64,000 nucleotides of DNA, from the NCBI GenBank assembly GCA_019750915.1, contig JAIENY010000008.1:1-64000 (forward strand), given 5' to 3'. Of this stretch, positions 8,135 to 14,875 are shown piece by piece. The DNA comes from Xanthobacteraceae bacterium (GTDB taxonomy: Bacteria > Pseudomonadota > Alphaproteobacteria > Rhizobiales > Xanthobacteraceae). Each line of letters opens with the position of its first letter. The first letter of the stretch is position 1. The notes beneath the pieces are model-generated. The model saw only the letters and a program-made list of their open reading frames with translations, did not search any database and was not told where the DNA came from. The translations under genes and the position numbers were made by a program.

Positions 8135-8150
8135 TTTATCATTTGATAAA
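8135..8150. promoter_or_regulatory. Palindrome TTTATCATTTGATAAA, possible operator
   Basis: Perfect inverted repeat with 7-base arms and a 2-base centre, 34 bases upstream of the Crp/Fnr gene on the minus strand. The core matches TATCAATTGATA at 7097-7108 with one change. An autoregulatory role is inferred from position. Confidence 0.4.
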
Positions 8151-8259
8151 ACAAGAGTGAGCGGTTCCATTTACTTTGGCGGCTGTTCCGGCCTTTCGAG
8201 GAACCGTCGCTGATCGCGCTTGCGGTGCAGTTTGCGCAATCAAAAGCAAAGTGAGCGTA

Positions 8260-8475
8260 ATGCCGTTCAGAGTTATATTGGCCCGTCTCCACCAGATCAT
8301 CCCCTTCCTCAATGAAACTCAGTATGAGATCATTGAAAAGGGATTCCGCGACAGTGAACTTAAACAGCCAGCTACGCCAATGAGCGACGCTGAGTTGAGC
8401 CGAACGATACGCGAATTTTTGGAATTCAATGCCTCCGCAAAAATCCAAAAATCAGGAGACAAGCAGCCGGAATGA
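8260..8475 (+). CDS. Small hypothetical protein
   Basis: A 71-residue open frame starting MPFRVILARLHQIIPFLNETQ and ending SAKIQKSGDKQPE. It is mostly helical in character, with acidic and basic residues. The frame is open further upstream to 8176, but the residues there are Cys/Arg/Ala-rich and look non-coding. The ribosome site is weak and a minus-strand frame covers the same bases (8098-8448). No family recognised; low confidence that it is expressed. Confidence 0.3.
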   Translation: MPFRVILARLHQIIPFLNETQYEIIEKGFRDSELKQPATPMSDAELSRTIREFLEFNASAKIQKSGDKQPE

Positions 8476-8542
8476 AAGTGATTTCATCTTTTGTTTAGGC
8501 GCACTAGCGCTTTGGCGTCTCGAATCTCAACGCTTTCGCGGG

Positions 8543-8577
8543 AAAAGAAGCTGCGCTTTTTGCTGAAGCGCAGCTTC
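8543..8577 (-). terminator. Intrinsic terminator after small secreted protein gene
   Basis: A 12-base perfect stem, GAAGCTGCGCTT at 8547-8558 with AAGCGCAGCTTC at 8566-8577 and a 7-base loop. Read on the minus strand it is followed by TTTTCCC. It lies just after the stop of the gene at 8599-8898. Confidence 0.7.
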
Positions 8578-8598
8578 CGAGCGACCATTGGCCGGAGG

Positions 8599-8898
8599 TT
8601 ACTTCGACATGCCGCCCTTGTTCATGCCGTCGCCGTCCTTGGCTTCGCCGCCCTTATGCATGTTGTCCGGTTTCACCCCATTGCTGTTCACGGATGAGCC
8701 GGTCGTGCCACTTGTCACGCCTTCATGTCCCGTCGTGCCCGCGGAGCCGCTATTCATACCTGACTTTGACATATCGTTCGAAGAAGGCGTCGCGCTTGGG
8801 TTCGGAACGTTTGTGCTGCCTTGCGGCTGCGCACCTTGGGCGAATGCCGCTCCTGAGAGCATGGTGAAGCACGCGGTAGCGATAAGAAACTTTTTCAT
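8599..8898 (-). CDS. Small secreted Gly/Ser/Asn-rich protein
   Basis: A 99-residue protein starting MKKFLIATACFTMLSGAAFAQ, a Sec signal peptide with cleavage after AFA. The mature part is low-complexity: SSNDMSKSG, NSGSAGTTGHEG, then KGGEAKDGDGMNKGGMSK. A GGAGAG ribosome site selects this Met; the upstream 11-codon extension is not needed. It matches the 70-residue protein at 6192-6404 in signal peptide and NPS-SSND-SKS segment. Function unknown; such proteins are periplasmic in prediction. Confidence 0.68.
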   Translation of the reverse strand: MKKFLIATACFTMLSGAAFAQGAQPQGSTNVPNPSATPSSNDMSKSGMNSGSAGTTGHEGVTSGTTGSSVNSNGVKPDNMHKGGEAKDGDGMNKGGMSK

Positions 8899-9104
8899 TG
8901 ATCTCTCCGTTCGTTTAAACACGAAGAGCAATCGCGCATCGCTACGCCCGTTCCCGCGTCGGCATTCGTCGACCTGAAAATAAGCTTGAAACTTTCGCTA
9001 TGTTCTTCGCATGGGACGAAGAGTGTTACGAAGTGACCACAGCGCGTATCGCGTTCGTGCTGATCCCAAGCCCCAATGAGAGTCTGAGAATCGCCGCCAT
9101 CTGC

Positions 9105-9917
9105 CTAGTCCGGCGAGTGCAGCGGCATGCACAATTGCTGTCCGCGGGCGATAAAATCGAGCGCCTCCGCAATTGCGGTATCCATTGTGCGCAGCGACTG
9201 CACTGCGGCGAGGCGATCGGCAAACCGGCCGGGATAGACGAAAAGTTTCTGGTAGAAAGAGCGCATGATCTGCAATCGCTCTTTGGTGAACTTGCGCCGC
9301 TTCATGCCGACAATATTCAGGCCCTGAAGGTGGGCGTGATCGCCGTTGACCAGCCCGAACGGAATAATATCCCGGTGTACACCGCTCAGGCCGCCGATCA
9401 TGACCTGCGAGCCGATGCGGACCGAATCCCGAATGATCGAAAGACCGCCGATGAAGACGAAGTCTCCGATCTGGCAGTTTTCTCCGAGCGTCGTTGACGT
9501 CGCAAAGATGACGTCGTTGCCGATGCGGCAGTTGTGATCGACGCTCGAGTTGTTCATGAAAAAGCAGCGGTCGCCGACGCTTGTCACGCCGCCGCCGGCG
9601 ACAGTTCCGGATTGGATCGTTACGCTTTCGCGAAAGGTGCAGTGCTTTCCGATTTCGAGCCGGCCCGAGTCATTGTTGCCGCTTGACGGCCCGCGCGGTC
9701 CTCCCAGCGAGACGAATGGATAGATCGTGCAGTTCTCTGCGATCGTCGTCTGGCCGCCGACGTTCACGTGCGAAATGAGGGTGGAGCCCGGTCCGATCGT
9801 GGCTTGCGATCCGATGATGCAATACGGTCCGATCGTGACGTCATCACCAATCACTGCGCCGTCTTCAATGCGGGCAGTCGGATCAATCCTGTTCATTTCC
9901 AGCCGCCGCCGATGCAC
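9105..9917 (-). CDS. LpxA-like UDP-GlcNAc O-acyltransferase homologue
   Basis: A 270-residue left-handed beta-helix protein with many hexapeptide repeats and the LpxA C-terminal region NGDHAHLQGLNIVGMKRRKFT. The catalytic His equivalent to E. coli His125 is present (His128 in SSVDHNC), but the other conserved histidines are changed: His122 to Ser125, His144 to Asn147 and His160 to Arg163. It stands alone, away from lpxD, fabZ and lpxB, which normally flank lpxA. It may acylate a different sugar nucleotide or use a different acyl chain. The Met at codon 8 (9896) is an alternative start. Confidence 0.8.
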   Translation of the reverse strand: MHRRRLEMNRIDPTARIEDGAVIGDDVTIGPYCIIGSQATIGPGSTLISHVNVGGQTTIAENCTIYPFVSLGGPRGPSSGNNDSGRLEIGKHCTFRESVTIQSGTVAGGGVTSVGDRCFFMNNSSVDHNCRIGNDVIFATSTTLGENCQIGDFVFIGGLSIIRDSVRIGSQVMIGGLSGVHRDIIPFGLVNGDHAHLQGLNIVGMKRRKFTKERLQIMRSFYQKLFVYPGRFADRLAAVQSLRTMDTAIAEALDFIARGQQLCMPLHSPD

Positions 9918-9960
9918 GGTTCACTCCAGTTCCCGCCCGTCTGCTTTCCGGGCGGGTGAT

Positions 9961-10215
9961 TTAGGCTCCGGGCAATCGATGCGCCCGGCCAGCCCCTTGC
10001 TTGTTTAAGGTGATGAGGATTGCCGCGAGATAATTCTCCAGAGGACCAATCTCTTCAATCAGTTGTGCCTCGGATATTCCCTGCCCACCCGCAGCCGCGA
10101 CGAGTTTCTCCGCTAAACGACGAGGGTTTTGCGACGCGCCGACGCTCCCCAGCTCTTCCTTGGGATGCACACTGTTGTGGACCCAGAAATCGATAAAATC
10201 GCGGGTGCTGGTCAC
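9961..10215 (-). CDS. Small DUF768-like protein
   Basis: An 84-residue protein with TRDFIDFWVHNSVHP at the N-terminus and a helical part RRLAEKLVAAAGGQGISEAQLIEEIG. This pattern (FLxxWIxNNV then a helix with GIS...EIEE) resembles the rhizobial DUF768 family, whose function is unknown. It precedes the LpxA-like gene by 43 bases on the same strand; a GC-rich inverted repeat (CCCGCCCG/CGGGCGGG, about 9935-9957) lies between them. Confidence 0.6.
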   Translation of the reverse strand: MTSTRDFIDFWVHNSVHPKEELGSVGASQNPRRLAEKLVAAAGGQGISEAQLIEEIGPLENYLAAILITLNKQGAGRAHRLPGA

Positions 10216-10407
10216 TCAAGAATCTCGATGATGCGTGTCGGCACCCTAGAGCAGCGAGCGGTCATAAGATAGCTGCTTTATTCGAACACAATTGATTGCT
10301 TGCGTTCGCATCCCAATGCCCTATGATGCCGTTATTCGATTTACGGCTCTGCTTTTGTTAAAGCGCCTCCGGCATCTTTCCAAAACATCGCTAAGAATTG
10401 GATTGAG

Positions 10408-10440
10408 CCGCGCGTGTCGCGCGGTGGTGCGTTTTTGCAC
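10408..10440 (+). promoter_or_regulatory. Hairpins in the cspA 5' untranslated region
   Basis: Two adjacent hairpins precede the cspA ribosome site: CCGCGCG-TGT-CGCGCGG at 10408-10424 and GTGC-GTTTTT-GCAC at 10427-10440, followed by GGAGAAG. Structured leaders of cold-shock genes can act as temperature switches in E. coli; here this is only suggested by position. Confidence 0.4.
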
Positions 10441-10457
10441 GCCTGGAGAAGAGAAAC

Positions 10458-10667
10458 ATGACGAACGGTACAGTTAAGTGGTTCAACGGCCAAAAGGGTT
10501 TTGGCTTCATTCAACCTGACAACGGTGGAAGCGATGTGTTCGTGCACATCAGCGCCGTCGAACGCGCGGGCCTTTCCGGCCTTGCCGAAGGTCAGAAGGT
10601 TGCCTTCGAATTGAAGACGGACAAGATGCGCGGCAAGGTCAGCGCAGAGAACCTTTCCGTCCTCTAG
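10458..10667 (+). CDS. cspA: Cold-shock protein, CspA family
   Basis: A 69-residue single cold-shock domain. The RNA-binding motifs are intact: RNP1 KGFGFIQ and RNP2 VFVHISAV, preceded by GTVKWFNGQ. It binds single-stranded RNA and DNA and acts as an RNA chaperone in the cytoplasm. The ribosome site GGAGAAGAG is strong. A structured leader precedes it and an intrinsic terminator follows at about 10763, so it is probably monocistronic. Confidence 0.96.
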   Translation: MTNGTVKWFNGQKGFGFIQPDNGGSDVFVHISAVERAGLSGLAEGQKVAFELKTDKMRGKVSAENLSVL

Positions 10668-10762
10668 GTCGTTAGGGCATGCCTATTCCGCAGATTTGCT
10701 GGAAGCGGCCTGATCGAGAAACAAAGGCTGGTCCCACGGATGTACTGGGACGGTCTGCTCAG

Positions 10763-10797
10763 AGCCTCATCAGAAATGGTGGGGCTTTTTGTTTTTA
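10763..10797 (+). terminator. Intrinsic terminator downstream of cspA
   Basis: Stem AGCCTCATC (10763-10771) with GGTGGGGCT (10778-10786), two G-U pairs, six-base loop, followed by TTTTTGTTTTT. A second hairpin, GTCCCA...TGGGAC, lies about 30 bases upstream in the 3' region. Confidence 0.7.
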
Positions 10798-11019
10798 AAC
10801 TCTGATGGAGAGATCGTGTCTCATTCCTTCTCAAAAGATTCAGCTGTTCGGCATTCTCCGCAAGGTCCGAGGCGCATCGACGATAAACGAGAGAATGCCT
10901 ATACGATCGTGGCCCTCTTGCCGGTCGAGATGGACGGAAGATTGCGTTATCGCATTCGAAGCTGTTCAGACCGCACCGAACGCATCGTGACTGAAGAGCA
11001 GATCGCTCCTCTCGGCTAG
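10789..11019 (+). CDS. Small conserved-type hypothetical protein
   Basis: A 76-residue open frame whose C-terminal half, ENAYTIVALLPVEMDGRLRY followed by RIRSCSDRTERIVTEEQI, looks like a compact beta-rich domain seen in small rhizobial proteins. The start is uncertain because the first codon lies inside the cspA terminator; an internal start could be used. No function assigned. Confidence 0.5.
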   Translation: MFLNSDGEIVSHSFSKDSAVRHSPQGPRRIDDKRENAYTIVALLPVEMDGRLRYRIRSCSDRTERIVTEEQIAPLG

Positions 11020-11163
11020 CTCGAAGCGCTGTCGTTCTGCGTTGGCTCCGCCTCTTCACGATGGTTCGCACGAGGAATGCATCTCACCCGGCTGTCGATT
11101 TGACTTCGCGGGTGACCCATGCGTTCCTGCCGTAGCCCTTCCGACATCTCAAAGGATTGCCGA

Positions 11164-11421
11164 ATGCCAAAGAGGGCCGAGACTCGATTTCGAGATTTTT
11201 CTCTCCCGACGGGAGCGTCGGTGGCGTTTACGATTTCCAACGGCGCCCTGCGGCAAAAATGCATTCTCAGAACGACGTATTTGAAGTCGTCGCACGCCGC
11301 CAACTACATGAAGTCAAAGCGCGGCGAGATTGAAAGCCAGGCTCAGGAACATTGGGCCAGCGGGACGATTTCCGAAGACGGTGTGATCTACGTCGATATG
11401 GTGCAATCGAAGCAGGTCTAG
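11164..11421 (+). CDS. Small hypothetical protein
   Basis: An 85-residue frame starting MPKRAETRFRDFSLPTGASV. The middle has KCILRTTYLKSSHAANYMKS and the end has ASGTISEDGVIYVDMVQ, which gives a mixed basic and acidic, soluble character. The frame is open 15 codons further upstream, but those residues are not protein-like. No family recognised; the composition is consistent with a real gene. Confidence 0.45.
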   Translation: MPKRAETRFRDFSLPTGASVAFTISNGALRQKCILRTTYLKSSHAANYMKSKRGEIESQAQEHWASGTISEDGVIYVDMVQSKQV

Positions 11422-11502
11422 TGACCTGCTTCTGTCGTGAATCGCCTGTAACGCGTCATTGCTGCCGGCAACGGCCTGTCAGTTGGCAATTCGCCGCAAG
11501 AT

Positions 11503-11694
11503 TCATTTTCCGATCGGCGCAAGCAAGCCGGGCGAATTGATCCATCCCTGCAAGTTGGCCGCCGTGTCGCACCGCCGGGCTTTGCGCAGAAGATCGTTTC
11601 TCTGCGGCCCATCGGGGAGCGTCAGCGCGTCGAGGCGAGCTTTCGCCGCTTCGCGCTTCAAGCTTTCATTGGTCGGATTTTTGAATGAGCCCAT
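11503..11694 (-). CDS. Small hypothetical protein
   Basis: A 63-residue protein starting MGSFKNPTNESLKREAAKAR with an AGGGAGAG ribosome site upstream. It contains ALTLPDGPQRNDLLRKARRCDTAANLQGWINSPGL, a pattern I recognise from small uncharacterised proteins of Bradyrhizobium relatives (LP-GP-R--LL--AR then a WxxSPGL end). Function unknown. Confidence 0.55.
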   Translation of the reverse strand: MGSFKNPTNESLKREAAKARLDALTLPDGPQRNDLLRKARRCDTAANLQGWINSPGLLAPIGK

Positions 11695-11962
11695 TTGTCT
11701 CTCCCTTTTTGGCGGGAGCGAACCGCGCTCTCAGTCACCGATACGTGCCATCAGGTTTGTGGTGATGTCCGTTCGTAACACGCCCGTCGCGAAGGAGATG
11801 TCCACAAGTGCACAGACGGGAAAGAAACGCTCATGTCGTTTCGAATAAGCTGAATGCGCCGAGGCCGCAAAAAGAAATGGCAGGAGAGGTTGGGGGGCCC
11901 GTCTCCCACCAAGTTTGCGGCGTGCCAAGCTTCTTCCGGAGACTTATTCGAAACGGGATGAA

Positions 11963-12450
11963 TCAGGCGATCCTTTGGATCGCCAGGAATTTCAGCAGAT
12001 CATCCATGCTTTACCCTCGCCGTCGGCAACAGCGCCCAGTTCCTCGCCTGCAAGGCGTAAACGGTTCATCCAGAATGTCGGATAGCCGAAGGTCTTGGCG
12101 CCTACGGCGTCCCAACGAGAAGGATTTCTTCGCGCTGTAGGCCGAAGGCATTAGCGGCCTTCAATTTCTGCAAGGCGGGTGCGACCTCCGGCCATGCTTT
12201 CATCTGGTGATAACCTTCCACCAGCGTCTCTCTTTTCTGCAGCGTGAGCTCCGGCGAGGTGCGCAGCCATGTGTACTCGGAGATCTTTGTTCGCCACAGG
12301 CCCGTCAACGCCGCGCGCCGGCCGGGGAAAGCTGCTCCATCATTGCGACGATCGGCCGGGGATCGACGCTCGGAAAGCCGTCGACGCTATGGCTTTGATC
12401 TTCGGAAGGTTCGGTGATGCCGCTTGCGCCGCTCCGGCGGGTAGCATCAT
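11963..12450 (-). pseudogene. Decayed haloacid dehalogenase type II gene
   Basis: Pieces of one protein can be read in order on the minus strand in changing frames. From 12450: MMLPAGAAQAASPNLPKIKA, a short export signal then the HAD N-terminus; then FPGRRAALTGLW and SEYTWLRT; then LTLQKRETLVEGYHQMKAWP and VAPALQKLKAAN; then FGLQREEILLV; after a frame change near 12118, WDAVGAKTFGYPTFWMNRL and AGEELGAVADGEG; then DDLLKFLAIQRIA before the stop at 11963. Compared with intact type II dehalogenases, about 25 residues after WLRT and about 50 after LKAAN are missing, including part of the catalytic core. At least three frame changes are needed, so it cannot make an enzyme. Confidence 0.75.
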
Positions 12451-12504
12451 CGCGGAGGCGCGGCTTCGCGGGGTTGTCAGGTACTCAGACGGCGCCGGAG
12501 TTAT

Positions 12505-13770
12505 CTAGAACGCCGCCGCGAGATCCTTCGCGCCGGGTTTTGCGCTTTCGCTGTCCATCCGAGCGTCGGTCGCCGCGATCAGCTTGGCGACGGTATTGTT
12601 GCGGATCGCGACCGGGTTTCGCTCATAGCCGCCGCGCTGGAAGAAATTCGACGTCGGAACCTGCACGCGCAGACCCTGCGGCATCGACACCATATCGAAG
12701 CCGTTGCCATCGCCGGTCAGATTCATCATCTCGAGTTCGGCGGCGCTCAACGGCCGCTCATGCCCTTTGCGCTTTGCAAATTCGACCGAGATCAGAAGTT
12801 TATAAGTCTGCAGCCAGGGCCCGATATCGACATCATAGTTGAGCGCGTGAATACCAAGTCCTTGCGGCGTCATGCCGATCCGCTCGTGCGCGTTCCATTC
12901 GTCCGGGACCGATTTACTGAAGGCGATCATTTTGCGGACGGTGGCAATCTTCCGCGCCAGCGCTGATCGCTCGGGCTCGGGCGCGCGATGCATCGCCTGA
13001 TTCAAGCCCTCGATGATGGCATGGCCCTGCTCGGCGAGAAGTTCAACGGTGTTGGTCGTCAGAAGCTGGTTGTAACCGAGCGCGGTCGAGATCGCCCGCG
13101 CGTTCGGCCGGCTGAACTCGAGCCCCGCCTGAACGTCATATTTCCCATTGCCGCCCGCTTCGAAACAGTACACACGCACTGCCTGGTCGCGGGTCAGGCC
13201 AAGGCGCGATGCGACTTTGGCGTAGGAGCGTTTGAATTCAAGCTCGTTTTGTGGACGGCGCGGGGCAAACGCGAACTGCGATTGCGCGTTGGCCAGAAAA
13301 TCGCTGGCAACGGGGATGGTGCGCCGCTGCGCCGGCGGCTGGGGCGGCGCGGACGGATCGATCGGCTGCGGCGGCCCGTTATAAACCGGCGGTTGCGCCA
13401 GCACATAATGTTCGGCTGAGATCGCCTCGCCGTTGCGGCGCCGTGCGCCTCGCAACTTTCGCTTTTCGGCAATCATTGACCAGTATGCGCCTGCTTCAGC
13501 CTCATAGCGATCGCGAGCTGATCTGTAGGCAGCGTATTTGGCGCGGTATTCCGCCATTTGGTGCGGGGTCGCGGATTGGGCTCGAGCGGTTCCGAAAAAA
13601 ATGCCGGAACACCCACCCATGGCAACGGCACTGCAAACGGTTACACCGCAAAGCAGTAAGACACTGCGGCAAAAGCGGAAATCAATGCGCCCGCGCCGGC
13701 CGTGTAGGGTGGAAATTCGCAGCTGTGTCGAATCGTTGGCCATTTGAACAGGTTGACCGCAGCCGCCCAC
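12505..13770 (-). CDS. Exported protein with lysozyme/transglycosylase-like motif
   Basis: A 421-residue protein with an N-terminal hydrophobic segment (about residues 34-65) ending in TARAQS, typical of signal cleavage; an early MGGC could alternatively be a lipobox. A Pro-rich linker (about 125-150) leads to a C-terminal domain with CFEAGGNG (Glu204) and, some 28 residues later, TALGYNQLL. In lytic transglycosylases a catalytic Glu precedes a G-[LY]-x-Q motif in this order, so a peptidoglycan-active fold is possible. I do not recognise the family. The GTG start has a GAGG site; ATG at 13743 is an alternative. Confidence 0.65.
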   Translation of the reverse strand: MGGCGQPVQMANDSTQLRISTLHGRRGRIDFRFCRSVLLLCGVTVCSAVAMGGCSGIFFGTARAQSATPHQMAEYRAKYAAYRSARDRYEAEAGAYWSMIAEKRKLRGARRRNGEAISAEHYVLAQPPVYNGPPQPIDPSAPPQPPAQRRTIPVASDFLANAQSQFAFAPRRPQNELEFKRSYAKVASRLGLTRDQAVRVYCFEAGGNGKYDVQAGLEFSRPNARAISTALGYNQLLTTNTVELLAEQGHAIIEGLNQAMHRAPEPERSALARKIATVRKMIAFSKSVPDEWNAHERIGMTPQGLGIHALNYDVDIGPWLQTYKLLISVEFAKRKGHERPLSAAELEMMNLTGDGNGFDMVSMPQGLRVQVPTSNFFQRGGYERNPVAIRNNTVAKLIAATDARMDSESAKPGAKDLAAAF

Positions 13771-13829
13771 GCGTTCAACCTCGTCGCCAACAATAAGAAA
13801 ACAATCATAAGAAATCTCTGGGAGGAACT

Positions 13830-14774
13830 ATGAAATTGAAGTTCGTGACGGCGTGCGCCCTTGCAATGGCAGTGTCCGCGCCGGCTGCGCATGCGCAGCA
13901 ATTCATCAACATTCTGACGGGCGGAACATCGGGTGTTTATTATCCGCTGGGCGTGGCCATCGGCAAAATCTACGGCGACAAGATTCCGGGCGTCAAAACC
14001 CAAGTTCAGGCGACAAAGGCGTCGGTCGAAAATCTCAATCTGATCGAGCAGGGACGTGGTGAACTCGCCTTTACGCTCGGCGACTCGCTCAAGGCAGCGG
14101 TGGACGGCGACGAAGAAGCCGGCTTCAAGAAGCCGCTGACCAAGCTGCGCACCATCGGCGCAATCTATCCAAACTACATCCAGATCGTCGCCAATGGCGA
14201 CAGCGGCATCAAGACGCTGGCGGACCTCAAGGGCAAAACCCTTTCGGTCGGCGCACCGAAATCGGGCACCGAACTGAACTCGCGTGCGATTCTGAAGGCG
14301 GCGGGCATGACCTATAAGGATCTTGGCCAGGTGCAGTATCTGCCGTTTGCCGAATCCGTCGACCTTATGAAGAATCGTCAGCTCGATGCCACGCTGCAGT
14401 CGGCAGGTCTCGGCGTCGCCTCGCTGAAGGATTTGTCGAGCTCTACGCAGATCAATGTGGTGGGGGTGCCGAAGGAGACGGTCGAGAAGATTGGCCCGCC
14501 CTTCATCGCCGCCATCATTCCGGCGGGTACTTACACCGGCCAGACGGTCGACGTGCCGACCGCAGCCGTCGTGAACTATCTGGTGACGAGCGCGGACGTT
14601 TCGGATGACGTGGCCTACCAGATGACCAAGCTGATTTTCGAAAACCTGCCGGAACTGGCGAACGCGCACGCGGCAGGCAAGGGAATCAAGCTGGAGACGG
14701 CCGCGGCCGGAAGCCCCGCGCCGCTGCATCCGGGCGCGATCCGTTATTACAAGGAGAAGGGCATTATCAAGTAG
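13830..14774 (+). CDS. TRAP transporter solute-binding protein, TAXI family
   Basis: A 314-residue periplasmic binding protein. The signal peptide MKLKFVTACALAMAVSAPAA ends AHAQ; the mature start QFINILTGGTSGVYYPLG is the TAXI hallmark. Later motifs include ATKASVENLNLIEQGRGELA, LADLKGKTLSVGAPKSGTE and a C-terminal PLHPGAIRYYKEKGI. It captures a small acid or amino acid for the fused permease encoded next. A GGGAGGA ribosome site precedes ATG. A strong hairpin separates it from the permease gene. Confidence 0.94.
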   Translation: MKLKFVTACALAMAVSAPAAHAQQFINILTGGTSGVYYPLGVAIGKIYGDKIPGVKTQVQATKASVENLNLIEQGRGELAFTLGDSLKAAVDGDEEAGFKKPLTKLRTIGAIYPNYIQIVANGDSGIKTLADLKGKTLSVGAPKSGTELNSRAILKAAGMTYKDLGQVQYLPFAESVDLMKNRQLDATLQSAGLGVASLKDLSSSTQINVVGVPKETVEKIGPPFIAAIIPAGTYTGQTVDVPTAAVVNYLVTSADVSDDVAYQMTKLIFENLPELANAHAAGKGIKLETAAAGSPAPLHPGAIRYYKEKGIIK

Positions 14775-14785
14775 GCCCACTGCGA

Positions 14786-14812
14786 GGGGAGGTGCGCTCG
14801 TCGCGCCTCCCC
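14786..14812 (+). promoter_or_regulatory. Intercistronic hairpin between binding protein and permease genes
   Basis: Stem GGGGAGG-t-GCG with CGC-g-CCTCCCC and a five-base loop, without a T run. Such structures between binding-protein and permease genes often protect the upstream message and lower expression of the downstream gene; this role is inferred. Confidence 0.55.
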
Positions 14813-14875
14813 ATAGGCAAAGCCGCGGCAAAGAAACGTGGCCGGCAAAACCAATCTGGGGCAGGACGAAACACG

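Noticed and set aside
8098-8448. 116-codon minus-strand gene overlapping 8260-8475
   Set aside because: It lies over the palindrome and promoter of the Crp/Fnr gene and has no ribosome site or family; the plus-strand frame is slightly more protein-like.
9935-9957. CCCGCCCG/CGGGCGGG hairpin between the DUF768 and LpxA-like genes as a terminator
   Set aside because: It lacks a T run on either strand, so it was only mentioned in the neighbouring entry.
11731-11928. 65-codon minus-strand open frame
   Set aside because: No ribosome site or recognisable domain; the N-terminal residues look like translated GC-rich non-coding sequence.
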